From NCBI GenBank assembly GCA_900553815.1, contig USEY01000034.1:1-37696 (forward strand): 37,696 nt of DNA. Reading direction: 5' to 3'. This document shows, one piece after another, positions 25,325-33,736 of the stretch. Position 1 is the stretch's first letter, and every line of letters starts with the position of its first letter. The position numbers and the translations under genes are program-made. This DNA comes from an uncultured Bacteroides sp. (GTDB lineage: Bacteria > Bacteroidota > Bacteroidia > Bacteroidales > Bacteroidaceae). The notes below the pieces were generated by a model. That model saw only the letters and a program-made list of their open reading frames with translations, was not told the origin of the DNA and searched no databases.

Positions 25325-26620
25325 GTGCGCATCAAATATTATTCCTTCATACTGGCACTGTTGCTTGTAGGTCTGGCCGTCATGCTGGTTTGTTTCTACA
25401 GTGGCGGCAATTCGCTGCATCTCTATCTGATGGAGGGAGTCATAGCCTTCCTGCTGATATTCTGGCTGATATTCAACCGGAAGATAGTGAAGCCGTTGGA
25501 ACTGATAGGCAATGGCATGGACCTGTTGCGTGAGCAGGATTTCAGCAGTAGGCTCACACAGGTGGGGCAGTTTGAAGCCGACCGTGTGGTCAATATATTC
25601 AACCGGATGATGGACCAGCTGAAGAATGAACGTTTGCGCTTGCGCGAGCAGAATCATTTTCTCGACCTGCTTATACAGGCATCGCCCATGGGAGTGGTCA
25701 TTGTCGATTTTGACGGCAGGATTACGCAGGTCAATCCGATGGCTGTGAAGATGTTCGGATTGCCGGCCGAGCAGCTGCACGGATGCAAGTTGGCCGAGGT
25801 GCAGGCGGCCCTGGCCAAGGAGCTGGCCAGGATGAAGCGTGACGAGACGGCAGTGGTGAGGCTGAACGACTCGAATATTTACAAATGCACCTGTACGACT
25901 TTTACGGATAGCGGATTCCCTCATCCGTTCTACCTCATGGAGCGTATGACCGATGAACTGATGCGTGCCGAAAAGAAAGCGTATGAGAAAGTGATACGCA
26001 TGATAGCCCACGAGGTAAACAATACGACGGCAGGCATTACTTCGGCTCTCGACTCCGCCTGGCAGGTTCTGAGCGAGGAGCAGGGAATGGACGACCTGTG
26101 CGGCATGATGCGGGTCTGCATGGAGCGTTGCTATTCAATGAGCCGCTTTATCACCCGCTTTGCCGATGTGGTGAAGATTCCCGAACCGGTTCTTGCTCCG
26201 GTGGACCTGAACGTGCTGGCCACATCGTGCGCACGCTTCATGGAAAGCGTGTGCAAGGAAAGGAACATCGGCTTGCGGTTGGAGTGTGACCCCGAAGCAG
26301 GCCTGGTCAAGGCCGACGTCAGTCTGATGGAACAGGTATTGGTCAATATTCTGAAGAACGCGGTGGAAAGCATTGGAAGCGATGGAGAGATTATTGTCAG
26401 AACGGCAGCAAAGGCGTTTATCGAAATTGTAGACAATGGTCCGGGTATCAGCAAGGAGGTAGAGTCGAAACTCTTCAGTCCGTTCTTTTCCACCAAACCC
26501 AACGGGCAAGGCATCGGACTGGTATTCATACGTGAGGTGCTCAGCAGGCATCGCTGTTCTTTTTCTTTGTCAACCTATGAAGACGGGCTGACACGTTTTC
26601 GTATCCGTTTCAATCAGTGA
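25325..26620 (+). CDS. Sensor histidine kinase (partner of the NtrC-type regulator)
   Basis: A 431-residue inner-membrane kinase starting at GTG. Two membrane segments lie at about residues 6-24 and 36-52, followed by a HAMP-like region to about 110, and a PAS domain at about 112-205 (MGVVIVDFDGRITQVNPMAVKMFG). His229 lies in MIAHEVNNTTAGITSAL. The ATPase boxes are NILKNAVESIG, DNGPGIS, FSPFFSTKPNGQGIGL. The absence of a large periplasmic loop suggests it senses through the membrane or the PAS domain. It pairs with the preceding regulator, separated by 12 bases. Confidence 0.93.
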   Translation: MRIKYYSFILALLLVGLAVMLVCFYSGGNSLHLYLMEGVIAFLLIFWLIFNRKIVKPLELIGNGMDLLREQDFSSRLTQVGQFEADRVVNIFNRMMDQLKNERLRLREQNHFLDLLIQASPMGVVIVDFDGRITQVNPMAVKMFGLPAEQLHGCKLAEVQAALAKELARMKRDETAVVRLNDSNIYKCTCTTFTDSGFPHPFYLMERMTDELMRAEKKAYEKVIRMIAHEVNNTTAGITSALDSAWQVLSEEQGMDDLCGMMRVCMERCYSMSRFITRFADVVKIPEPVLAPVDLNVLATSCARFMESVCKERNIGLRLECDPEAGLVKADVSLMEQVLVNILKNAVESIGSDGEIIVRTAAKAFIEIVDNGPGISKEVESKLFSPFFSTKPNGQGIGLVFIREVLSRHRCSFSLSTYEDGLTRFRIRFNQ

Positions 26621-26643
26621 CGCTGTTTGTCCGGCGTGGATTG

Positions 26644-26676
26644 GTCCTGTCTGAATTTCCGTTACAGGACATTTTT
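26644..26676 (+). terminator. Weak terminator after the kinase gene
   Basis: Stem GTCCTGT (26644-26650) and ACAGGAC (26664-26670) with a 13-base loop, followed by ATTTTTG. Confidence 0.5.
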
Positions 26677-26744
26677 GAACGAAAATACGGTAAATTGGAA
26701 CATTAATTTAGAAAAACCGAACTTTCGGAAAACGTTTTCTTATG

Positions 26745-26752
26745 TACCTTTG
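26745..26752 (+). promoter_or_regulatory. -7 box for the DUF5686 gene
   Basis: TACCTTTG, 75 bases upstream of the chosen ATG at 26828, with a loose TTTC at 26723-26726. A promoter inside the upstream part of the open frame supports the later start. Confidence 0.6.
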
Positions 26753-26827
26753 CCCCTGTTTTTCAAAGCAGATAAGTTAGGGCTTGTGCAGGCCGGCTGT
26801 TGTTGCCGGTCTATAGTACAGATAGAA

Positions 26828-29383
26828 ATGAAGTTTCTTTTACGAATATTGTTTTTTACCGTATGTTTCGCTTCGCCGGCTTATGCCCAATACAAGCTGG
26901 AAGGCATTGTGACCGATTCGCTGACAAAGGAGCCTTTGCCTTACTCGTCGGTGTATCTGAAAGGTACTACCGAGGGATGCATGACAGATGATGACGGGCG
27001 TTTTTCGTTCACCACTTACCGCTCGGAAGGAAAGCTGGTGATTTCGGCTATCGGATATAATGAATACTCGCAGCTGGTTCATCCGGCACGCGGCATCCGG
27101 CTGTCAGTAGCCTTGTCGCCCACGTCGTATGCCATCAACGAGGTAGTAGTCAAGCCTAAGCGCGAGCATTACCGTAAGAAGGACAACCCGGCGGTAGCAT
27201 TCGTCAGAAGGATGATAGAGCATCGTGACGACTATTCGCCCGAACGCTGTGACTACTGGCAGCGCGACCGTTATGAGAAGGTGACCTTTGCCATCAACGA
27301 CTTCGACAGCCTGAAGCAGCAGAAGTGGCTGTATAGAAAGTTTAAGTTCCTGACCGATTATGTCGATACTTCAGCTGTGACGGGAAAACCTCTGCTTGCC
27401 ATTTCCAACCGTGAATTGCTGGCTACCGATTATTACCGGCGCTCGCCCCGTAGTGAACGTCAGAGAGTCAGTGCCCGCAGGCAGGCGGGTGTGGATGAAA
27501 TGTTTTCTCAACAGGGCATGGAACAGGCTATCAGTGTCACCATGACCGATGTAGACATATTCCAGAATAATATTACCCTGTTTACCAACAAGTTTGTCAG
27601 TCCGCTTTCTTCGCTGGGCCCTTCCTTCTACAAGTATTACCTCATGGATACACTCAGCGTAGCGGGGAAGCCTTGTGTCGACTTGACTTTTGTTCCTTTC
27701 AATTCCGAATCCTTTGGCTTTACAGGGCATCTCTATGTCATGCTCGACTCCACTTACTTTGTCAGGCGTGTAGTGATGAATTTTCCGCAGAAGATAAATC
27801 TTAATTTTGTGGATTACATGAAGCTGGAGCAGGATTTTGACCGTTCGGAAACGGGCGTCAGGGAACTGGTGCACGAAAGCATTACGACCGAGTTCAAACT
27901 TGTGGACAACAGCGACGGCATTTATGCCCGCCGCGATGTGTATTATCGGAATTACGGCTATGAGCCTACGCAAGACGGCCTGGAGGCTTTGGGCAGGCCC
28001 GAAAAGGTGATTGAACCGCCCGAGGCTTCCATGCGTAGCGAGGAATATTGGGATGAAAACCGGCAGGTGGAAGTAAGCCGGAAAGAGACCTCGGTGGATA
28101 AGATGATGACGCAATTGCGCAGCTATCCGGTATTTTTCTGGACAGAGAAGGTGCTGAAAGTCTTGTTTACCGGTTACATTCCCGCTCCCAAGGAGAAGGC
28201 GCCTCTGTTCTATATAGGTATGATGAATACCACCATCAGCGGCAATGCGCTGGAAGGTGTCAGGTTGCGTGCCGGTGGCATGACAACAGCCTGGTTGAAT
28301 CCTCATTTGTTCGGTCGTGGCTATCTGGCTTACGGCTTCCGCGACCATCGTTTCAAGGGGCTGGCCGAACTGGAGTATTCTTTTAACCGTAAGAAAGAGT
28401 ATGCCAACGAGTTTCCCATTCATTCCTTGAAGTTGCGCTATCTGTCCGATGTCAATCAATACGGGCAGCACTATCTCTACACCAGCCAGGATAATGTGTT
28501 CCTGTCGTTGAAGCGTCAGAAAGACGACCGCATAGGCTATCAGCGCAAGGCCGAGCTGACCTATACGAATGAGTTCCATTCGGGCTTCTCTTTCCAGCTG
28601 ACAACCCGTTTGCGTGAGGAGGAATCATCTCACCTCATTCCGTTTGTGCAGATGGCAGAAGCCGGGCAGCCCGACGAAGGGGCAAGGCCTGTAAGCAGTC
28701 TGTCGACCAGCGAACTGGAGGTGAAACTGCGCTATGCGCCTAATGAAAAGTTTTTTCAGACGCAATGGAACCGCTTCCCCGTGTCGCTCGATGCACCCGT
28801 GTTCACGCTGACTCATACCCTGTCGGCCAAAGGAGTCCTGGGCAGCGATTATACGTATAATTACACGGAATTTGGCTTTCAGAAGCGCTTCTGGTTCTCG
28901 GCATTCGGTTATACGGACGTGATATTGAAAGCCGGGAAAGTATGGGACAAGGTGCCTTTCCCGTTATTGATTATTCCCAATGCCAACTTGTCGTACACGA
29001 TACAGCCGGAATCATATTCGCTGATGAACGCCATGGAGTTCATGAACGATGAATATGCATCCTGGGATGTGACCTATTATTTAAATGGTTTTCTGTTCAA
29101 TCGCATTCCTTTGCTGAAGAAGTTGAAGTGGCGCGAGGTTTTGTCGTGCCGTGGCCTGTACGGGCATTTGAGCGACAAGAACAATCCGGCCTTGAGCGAT
29201 GGCTTGTACTGTTTTCCGGCCGGAAGCCATGTGATGGGACATACGCCTTATGTGGAGGTCGGGGTAGGAATTGAAAACATATTGAAGGTGTTGCGTGTGG
29301 ATTATGTGTGGCGTCTTACTTATCGCGATTTGCCCGGTATTGACAAATCTGGCCTGAGAATAAGTCTTCATGTAACTTTTTAA
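26828..29383 (+). CDS. DUF5686 outer-membrane protein with carboxypeptidase-like domain
   Basis: The frame is open from 26627, but the promoter box and the signal peptide (MKFLLRILFFTVCFASPAYA, then Q) place the start at 26828, giving 851 residues. Residues about 22-105 form a carboxypeptidase-regulatory-like beta-sandwich (LEGIVTDSLTKEPLPYSSVY, TDDDGRFSF). The remainder is the DUF5686 region, ending in an outer-membrane-type strand (GLRISLHVTF, terminal Phe). The family is widespread in Bacteroidetes and probably forms a beta barrel. Its role is not known. The gene lies between the sigma-54 system and the inositol-lipid cluster and has its own promoter. Confidence 0.9.
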   Translation: MKFLLRILFFTVCFASPAYAQYKLEGIVTDSLTKEPLPYSSVYLKGTTEGCMTDDDGRFSFTTYRSEGKLVISAIGYNEYSQLVHPARGIRLSVALSPTSYAINEVVVKPKREHYRKKDNPAVAFVRRMIEHRDDYSPERCDYWQRDRYEKVTFAINDFDSLKQQKWLYRKFKFLTDYVDTSAVTGKPLLAISNRELLATDYYRRSPRSERQRVSARRQAGVDEMFSQQGMEQAISVTMTDVDIFQNNITLFTNKFVSPLSSLGPSFYKYYLMDTLSVAGKPCVDLTFVPFNSESFGFTGHLYVMLDSTYFVRRVVMNFPQKINLNFVDYMKLEQDFDRSETGVRELVHESITTEFKLVDNSDGIYARRDVYYRNYGYEPTQDGLEALGRPEKVIEPPEASMRSEEYWDENRQVEVSRKETSVDKMMTQLRSYPVFFWTEKVLKVLFTGYIPAPKEKAPLFYIGMMNTTISGNALEGVRLRAGGMTTAWLNPHLFGRGYLAYGFRDHRFKGLAELEYSFNRKKEYANEFPIHSLKLRYLSDVNQYGQHYLYTSQDNVFLSLKRQKDDRIGYQRKAELTYTNEFHSGFSFQLTTRLREEESSHLIPFVQMAEAGQPDEGARPVSSLSTSELEVKLRYAPNEKFFQTQWNRFPVSLDAPVFTLTHTLSAKGVLGSDYTYNYTEFGFQKRFWFSAFGYTDVILKAGKVWDKVPFPLLIIPNANLSYTIQPESYSLMNAMEFMNDEYASWDVTYYLNGFLFNRIPLLKKLKWREVLSCRGLYGHLSDKNNPALSDGLYCFPAGSHVMGHTPYVEVGVGIENILKVLRVDYVWRLTYRDLPGIDKSGLRISLHVTF

Positions 29384-29449
29384 CATAATTCTTCCTAATG
29401 GAACGGAAAATAGGACAAAGAAAATGCCAGCCTTTCCATAAAAATACCC

Positions 29450-29457
29450 TAAATTTG
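29450..29457 (+). promoter_or_regulatory. -7 box for the inositol-3-phosphate synthase gene
   Basis: TAAATTTG, 29 bases before the ATG; -33 element not clear. Confidence 0.55.
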
Positions 29458-29486
29458 AGCAATTTTTTAAACTCTAAATAATAACA

Positions 29487-30782
29487 ATGGCAATGAAAGA
29501 AAACATTAAACCTGCAACCGGACGTTTGGGCGTATTGGTTGTAGGCGTGGGGGGAGCGGTAGCTACCACCATGATTACTGGAACACTGGCTGCTCGCAAG
29601 GGGCTGGCGAAACCTATTGGTTCGATAGCCCAAATGGCAACAATGCGCATGCAGAACGGTGAGGAAAAACAAATCAGGGATATTGTTCCCCTGGCCGACT
29701 TGAATGATATCGTGTTTGGCGGTTGGGACATTTTCCCTGACAATGCTTATGAGGCAGCCATGTATGCCGAAGTGTTGAAGGAAAAAGACCTTAACCTGGT
29801 GAAAGAAGAGTTGCAGGGCATCGTACCCATGCCGGCGGCTTTCGACCATAACTTTGCCAAACGACTGAACGGAACGCATATCAAGAATGCCGCCACCCGT
29901 TGGGACATGGTGGAACAGCTGCGTGAGGATATACGCCGCTTCAAGGCCGAAAACCAATGCAGCCGCATTGCCGTGCTCTGGGCAGCCAGTACCGAGATTT
30001 ATGTTCCGATGACGGAGGAACACAAGTCGCTGGCAGCTTTGGAGGCTGCCATGAAGGCCAACAATACGGAGGTGATTTCACCGAGCATGTGCTATGCTTA
30101 TGCCGCCATCGCCGAGGGTGCTCCTTTCATCATGGGTGCTCCTAATCTGTGTGTCGACATACCGGCCATGTGGGAGTTCTCCAAGAAGATGAACGTGCCT
30201 ATAGCAGGCAAGGACTTCAAGAGCGGACAGACACTGATGAAGACGGTGCTGGCTCCTATGTTCAAGACGCGTATGCTGGGTGTGAGCGGCTGGTTCTCAA
30301 CCAATATCCTGGGCAACCGCGATGGCGAGGTGCTCGACCAGCCCGAAAACTTCAAGACCAAGGAAGTGAGCAAGCTGTCGGTCATTGACAATATCTTTGA
30401 ACCCGAAAAGTTCCCCGACCTCTATGGAGATGTATATCACAAGGTGCGTATCAATTATTATCCACCCCGCAAGGACAACAAGGAGGCTTGGGACAATATT
30501 GATATCTTCGGCTGGATGGGCTATCCCATGCAGATTAAGGTGAACTTCCTGTGTCGCGACTCCATCCTGGCTGCGCCCATTGCGCTCGACCTTGTGCTCT
30601 TCAGCGACTTGGCCCTTCGTGCCGGCATGTGCGGCATACAGACCTGGCTGTCATTCTTCTGCAAGAGTCCGATGCACGACTTCGAGCACGAACCGGTTCA
30701 CGACCTGTTCACGCAGTGGAGAATGGTGAAGCAAACCCTCCGCGATATGGTAGGTGAAACAGCTCCAAGCTATTTGGACTGA
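29487..30782 (+). CDS. ino1: Inositol-3-phosphate synthase
   Basis: A 431-residue cytosolic NAD-dependent enzyme that converts glucose 6-phosphate to myo-inositol 3-phosphate, the first step of inositol-lipid synthesis. Residues 14-30 are the dinucleotide fold (GVLVVGVGGAVATTMI). Later family features are GKDFKSGQTLMKTVLAP, GWFSTNILGNRDG, KVRINYYPPRKDNKEAWDNI and FLCRDSILAAPIALDLV. It corresponds in context to BT_1526 of B. thetaiotaomicron. The four genes downstream fit a complete inositol-lipid cluster, although a terminator-like hairpin follows this gene. Confidence 0.96.
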   Translation: MAMKENIKPATGRLGVLVVGVGGAVATTMITGTLAARKGLAKPIGSIAQMATMRMQNGEEKQIRDIVPLADLNDIVFGGWDIFPDNAYEAAMYAEVLKEKDLNLVKEELQGIVPMPAAFDHNFAKRLNGTHIKNAATRWDMVEQLREDIRRFKAENQCSRIAVLWAASTEIYVPMTEEHKSLAALEAAMKANNTEVISPSMCYAYAAIAEGAPFIMGAPNLCVDIPAMWEFSKKMNVPIAGKDFKSGQTLMKTVLAPMFKTRMLGVSGWFSTNILGNRDGEVLDQPENFKTKEVSKLSVIDNIFEPEKFPDLYGDVYHKVRINYYPPRKDNKEAWDNIDIFGWMGYPMQIKVNFLCRDSILAAPIALDLVLFSDLALRAGMCGIQTWLSFFCKSPMHDFEHEPVHDLFTQWRMVKQTLRDMVGETAPSYLD

Positions 30783-30813
30783 CATGATATTTAGATAGAT
30801 ATGATGAAATGAC

Positions 30814-30860
30814 AAAGGGAGTAAGATGGAACGGCTGTCCATCTTACCCCTTTCTCGTTT
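30814..30860 (+). terminator. Terminator or attenuator within the inositol-lipid cluster
   Basis: AAAGGGAGTAAGATGGA (30814-30830) pairs with TCCATCTTACCCCTTT (30838-30853), about 16 bp around a 7-base loop, followed by a T-rich stretch. It lies between the synthase gene and the four lipid genes, so it could end the first transcript or let only part of it through. Confidence 0.75.
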
Positions 30861-30935
30861 TATTTTTGTTGTTAATGGCTATTCTGCCTTTGGCAAGCAT
30901 AGGCAGGCGGGCGAAATATAAGTGACTTCGTTTTT

Positions 30936-31409
30936 ATGAAGAAACCTTCTCTGTGGCCGGTTATTGTCGGCACGGGCTTCGGCTCGGGATTTTCTCCTTG
31001 GGCGCCTGGTACTGCAGGTGCATTATTGGCAACGCTCCTGTGGTGGGGCTTGTCGTTTCTGGTTTCACCGGTTGTCTTGTTGTGGACTACGGTGGTGCTG
31101 GTTCTGCTGTTTACGGCAGCCGGTGTATGGGCGGCCAACAGCCTGGAACCCTATTGGGGAGAAGACCCTTCGCGTGTGGTGGTTGACGAAATGGTAGGAG
31201 TGTGGATAGCCTTGCTGGCGGCACCTGCCGGGCATGTGGGCTATGCATTGGGTGCTTTTGCCCTGTTCAGGCTGTTTGATATATTCAAGCCGTTGGGCAT
31301 CCGCCGGATGGAGCAGTTGCCGGGAGGGGTAGGTGTGATGATGGATGACATTCTGGCCGGAGTTTATAGCTTTGTGGTATTGCTGGTTATCAGATGGATG
31401 GTAGGCTGA
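30936..31409 (+). CDS. pgpA: PgpA-like phosphatase (likely PI-phosphate phosphatase)
   Basis: A 157-residue membrane phosphatase of the PgpA family. Signature GTGFGSGFSPWAPGTAG (residues 12-28) and acidic VVVDEMVG with Asp84 and Glu85 are present, with three or four hydrophobic segments. The classic reaction is phosphatidylglycerophosphate to phosphatidylglycerol. In this cluster it is more likely to dephosphorylate phosphatidylinositol phosphate, as reported for the corresponding step in B. thetaiotaomicron. Its stop overlaps the next start by one base (TGATG at 31407-31411). Confidence 0.9.
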   Translation: MKKPSLWPVIVGTGFGSGFSPWAPGTAGALLATLLWWGLSFLVSPVVLLWTTVVLVLLFTAAGVWAANSLEPYWGEDPSRVVVDEMVGVWIALLAAPAGHVGYALGAFALFRLFDIFKPLGIRRMEQLPGGVGVMMDDILAGVYSFVVLLVIRWMVG

Positions 31410-31906
31410 TGGAAGAAGTGCGTACATCGTCGTGGCGTTATGCTGTTTGGGTGTTTATGAAAGCCCAGATTTCGGCTCAGATGGCAAGTCTTGTCGATTT
31501 CGGTGTTACTATTCTGTTGGTCAAGTTGCTCAGTATGTTCTATCTCTATGCCACCTTCTTGGGTTCGGTGGTGGGAGGTATTGTGAATTGTGTGATTAAT
31601 TATAAGTGGGTATTTCATGCGGCCGACTGCAAGAAGAAGCATGTGGCGGTGAAATATCTTTTTGTGTGGGGTGGAAGCATTATGCTCAACACGTGGGGCA
31701 CCTTTGCCCTGACCGAGTGGCTGACCGATATGAAATGGGTCAATGGCCTGCTGGGCTATTATGTAGATAATGTTTTCATCCTGTCCAAGATTATTGTGGC
31801 GCTTCTGGTAGGTTTTTTCTGGAACTACCATTTGCAACGCATTTTTGTGTATCGCAACCACAATTTCAGGCGCATGCTGAAGGGGCATCTGCGGCGGCGC
31901 AAATAG
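31409..31906 (+). CDS. GtrA family membrane protein
   Basis: A 165-residue protein with four hydrophobic segments and the GtrA pattern: FMKAQISAQMASLVDFGVTI, GSVVGGIVNCVINYKWVF, then two more membrane helices and FFWNYHLQRIFVYR. I start at 31409, where TGATG couples it to pgpA; an upstream ATG at 31394 adds five residues. GtrA proteins are proposed to move polyprenyl-linked sugars across the inner membrane. Its place in the cluster suggests a role in moving or modifying inositol lipids, by inference only. Confidence 0.88.
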   Translation: MEEVRTSSWRYAVWVFMKAQISAQMASLVDFGVTILLVKLLSMFYLYATFLGSVVGGIVNCVINYKWVFHAADCKKKHVAVKYLFVWGGSIMLNTWGTFALTEWLTDMKWVNGLLGYYVDNVFILSKIIVALLVGFFWNYHLQRIFVYRNHNFRRMLKGHLRRRK

Positions 31907-31975
31907 CGGCGCCCTGCCGTACTGTCCGGCAGGAAAACCCGGGAATTTGAATTAATTTAAAGATTCTATATAATT

Positions 31976-32632
31976 ATGCATTACAGAGATTGGTTGCAAC
32001 AGTTGATTTACAAGATTATAAATCCTGTTGTACATGGAATGATTAAAATAGGCATTACGCCTAATTTTATTACAACAACGGGCCTGATACTGAATATGGT
32101 GGCGGCGGTTGTTTTTGTTTATGCAAGTTTTGCCGCCGATGGCAGTGCGCTGACCTATGCCGGATGGGCGGGCGGCATAGTCTTGTTTGCCGGCCTGTTC
32201 GATATGATGGACGGGCGTGTGGCCCGGGTGGGCAACATGTCGTCCACCTTCGGTGCTTTGTACGATTCCGTACTCGACCGTTACAGCGAGTTGTTCACCC
32301 TTTTGGGCATTATGTATTTCCTGCTGTTCCAGGGCTATCTGTGGGGCAGTGTCATTGCCGGTGTGGCCATTATCGGCTCGCTGATGGTGAGCTATGTGCG
32401 TGCCCGTGCCGAAGGGTTGGGACTGGAGTGCAAGGTGGGGCTGATGCAGCGTCCCGAGCGGGTTGTGCTTACGGCCTTGGGTGCCATCTTTTGCGGGGTT
32501 TTTCAAGACTGTGATACTTTCGACAGCATGTATATCCTGATAGCTCCTTTGGCTGTCATTGCCGTGCTGGCCAACTGGACGGCCTTTGTCCGCATCAACC
32601 ACTGTCGCAAATTGTTAAAGAATAAAGGATGA
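31976..32632 (+). CDS. CDP-alcohol phosphatidyltransferase (phosphatidylinositol-phosphate synthase)
   Basis: A 218-residue inner-membrane enzyme with about six helices. The catalytic motif is complete: Asp76-x2-Asp79-Gly80-x2-Ala83-Arg84-x8-Gly93-x3-Asp97-x3-Asp101. It transfers a phosphatidyl group from CDP-diacylglycerol to an alcohol. The upstream inositol-phosphate synthase makes inositol phosphate the likely acceptor, giving phosphatidylinositol phosphate (equivalent of BT_1523). It overlaps the next gene by ATGA at 32629-32632. Confidence 0.93.
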   Translation: MHYRDWLQQLIYKIINPVVHGMIKIGITPNFITTTGLILNMVAAVVFVYASFAADGSALTYAGWAGGIVLFAGLFDMMDGRVARVGNMSSTFGALYDSVLDRYSELFTLLGIMYFLLFQGYLWGSVIAGVAIIGSLMVSYVRARAEGLGLECKVGLMQRPERVVLTALGAIFCGVFQDCDTFDSMYILIAPLAVIAVLANWTAFVRINHCRKLLKNKG

Positions 32633-33561
32633 GTAGATTGATATTCCCTTCTGCCCGCGAGTCGTGGATGGTGATAGGACTTACCGCCTTGTTTCTTCTC
32701 CTCACCGGCCTTTGCATTGGCTTGAGGGGCGAACATTGGTTGATGGCGGGGTTGTTTGTCGCCTTGTTCTTTGCGGGCAAGTCCTCGCGCAAGCTGGCTG
32801 TGGCACTGCTTCCTTTCATCATATTCGCCATCTCATACGACTGGATGCGCGTATATCCCAATTATGAGGTCAATCCCATTGATGTGAAAGGACTGTATGA
32901 AGCCGAGAAATCATTGTTTGGCATCTCTTCGGCAGGCATGCTCCTCACTCCCTGCGAGTATTTTGCGCAGCACCACTGTGCCTTGGCCGATTTTTTTGCC
33001 GGACTGTTCTACCTGTGCTGGGTGCCTGTTCCCATCGCGTTTGGCATCTATCTGTATCTTAGCGGGCAGCGTAAGTTGTATCTGCGTTTTGCCATGGTAT
33101 TCCTGTTTGTCAATCTTATAGGTTTTGCCGGCTACTACATTCATCCGGCAGCTCCGCCCTGGTATGCCATGAACTATGGTTTTGAGCCGGTGCTCAACAC
33201 TCTGGGCAATGTGGCCGGACTGGGACGCTTCGACCAGTTGCTGGGCATTCATGTCTTTGAGGGGATATATGGCCGCAATGCCAATGTGTTTGCGGCAGTA
33301 CCTTCGCTGCACGCCGCCTATATGGTGGTGGCCTTGGCCTATGCGCTCATGGGACATTGCCGGAAGTGGCTGGTAGCGGTGTTTGCCGTTATCATGGTCG
33401 GCATCTGGTGGACGGCTGTCTACTCGGGCCATCATTATCTGATTGATGTCCTGCTGGGTATCAGCTGCGCGCTGCTGGGCATTTTCCTGTTCGAGAAAGG
33501 GCTGATGAGGCTTCCTGCTTTCCATCGGTTTGTGGAGCGCTACAGCCGCTATATAGGATGA
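32629..33561 (+). CDS. PAP2/Aur1-like inositol-phosphoryl transferase
   Basis: A 310-residue integral membrane protein of the PAP2 superfamily. It has [14 protein letters not shown] at about 171-184, PSLHAA with His228, and YSGHHYLID with His269 and Asp273. These are the C2 and C3 acid-phosphatase motifs in the spacing of eukaryotic Aur1 inositol-phosphorylceramide synthases. It probably moves phosphoinositol from phosphatidylinositol to dihydroceramide (equivalent of BT_1522). It is last in the cluster, overlaps the preceding gene, and is convergent with gdhA. Confidence 0.88.
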   Translation: MSRLIFPSARESWMVIGLTALFLLLTGLCIGLRGEHWLMAGLFVALFFAGKSSRKLAVALLPFIIFAISYDWMRVYPNYEVNPIDVKGLYEAEKSLFGISSAGMLLTPCEYFAQHHCALADFFAGLFYLCWVPVPIAFGIYLYLSGQRKLYLRFAMVFLFVNLIGFAGYYIHPAAPPWYAMNYGFEPVLNTLGNVAGLGRFDQLLGIHVFEGIYGRNANVFAAVPSLHAAYMVVALAYALMGHCRKWLVAVFAVIMVGIWWTAVYSGHHYLIDVLLGISCALLGIFLFEKGLMRLPAFHRFVERYSRYIG

Positions 33562-33663
33562 CTCAAAACCACCGTAGGCTGAACTGAAAGCCTGCGTCCG
33601 GCTATTTATTGAAAGAGGCAGGTGGGCAAAGTCTTTCGGCGTTTCTCCTGTGCTCTCTGGCAT

Positions 33664-33701
33664 AAAAAAAGGTTCCTGCATTTCTGCAAGAACCTTTTTT
33701 C
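33664..33701. terminator. Terminator between convergent PAP2 and gdhA genes
   Basis: AGGTTCCTGCA and TGCAAGAACCT form an 11-bp stem around TTTC, flanked by a run of A on the left and a run of T on the right, so it can work in both directions. The single mismatch becomes a G-U pair on the minus-strand RNA, favouring gdhA. Confidence 0.85.
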
Positions 33702-33736
33702 TTCGTTGTATTTGTCTATGGCTTTTTTGTTTTTTT

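Noticed and set aside
27371..28579. 402-residue minus-strand open frame
   Set aside because: Antisense to the DUF5686 gene, rich in His, Gln and Arg as expected from a reversed coding sequence, with no domain.
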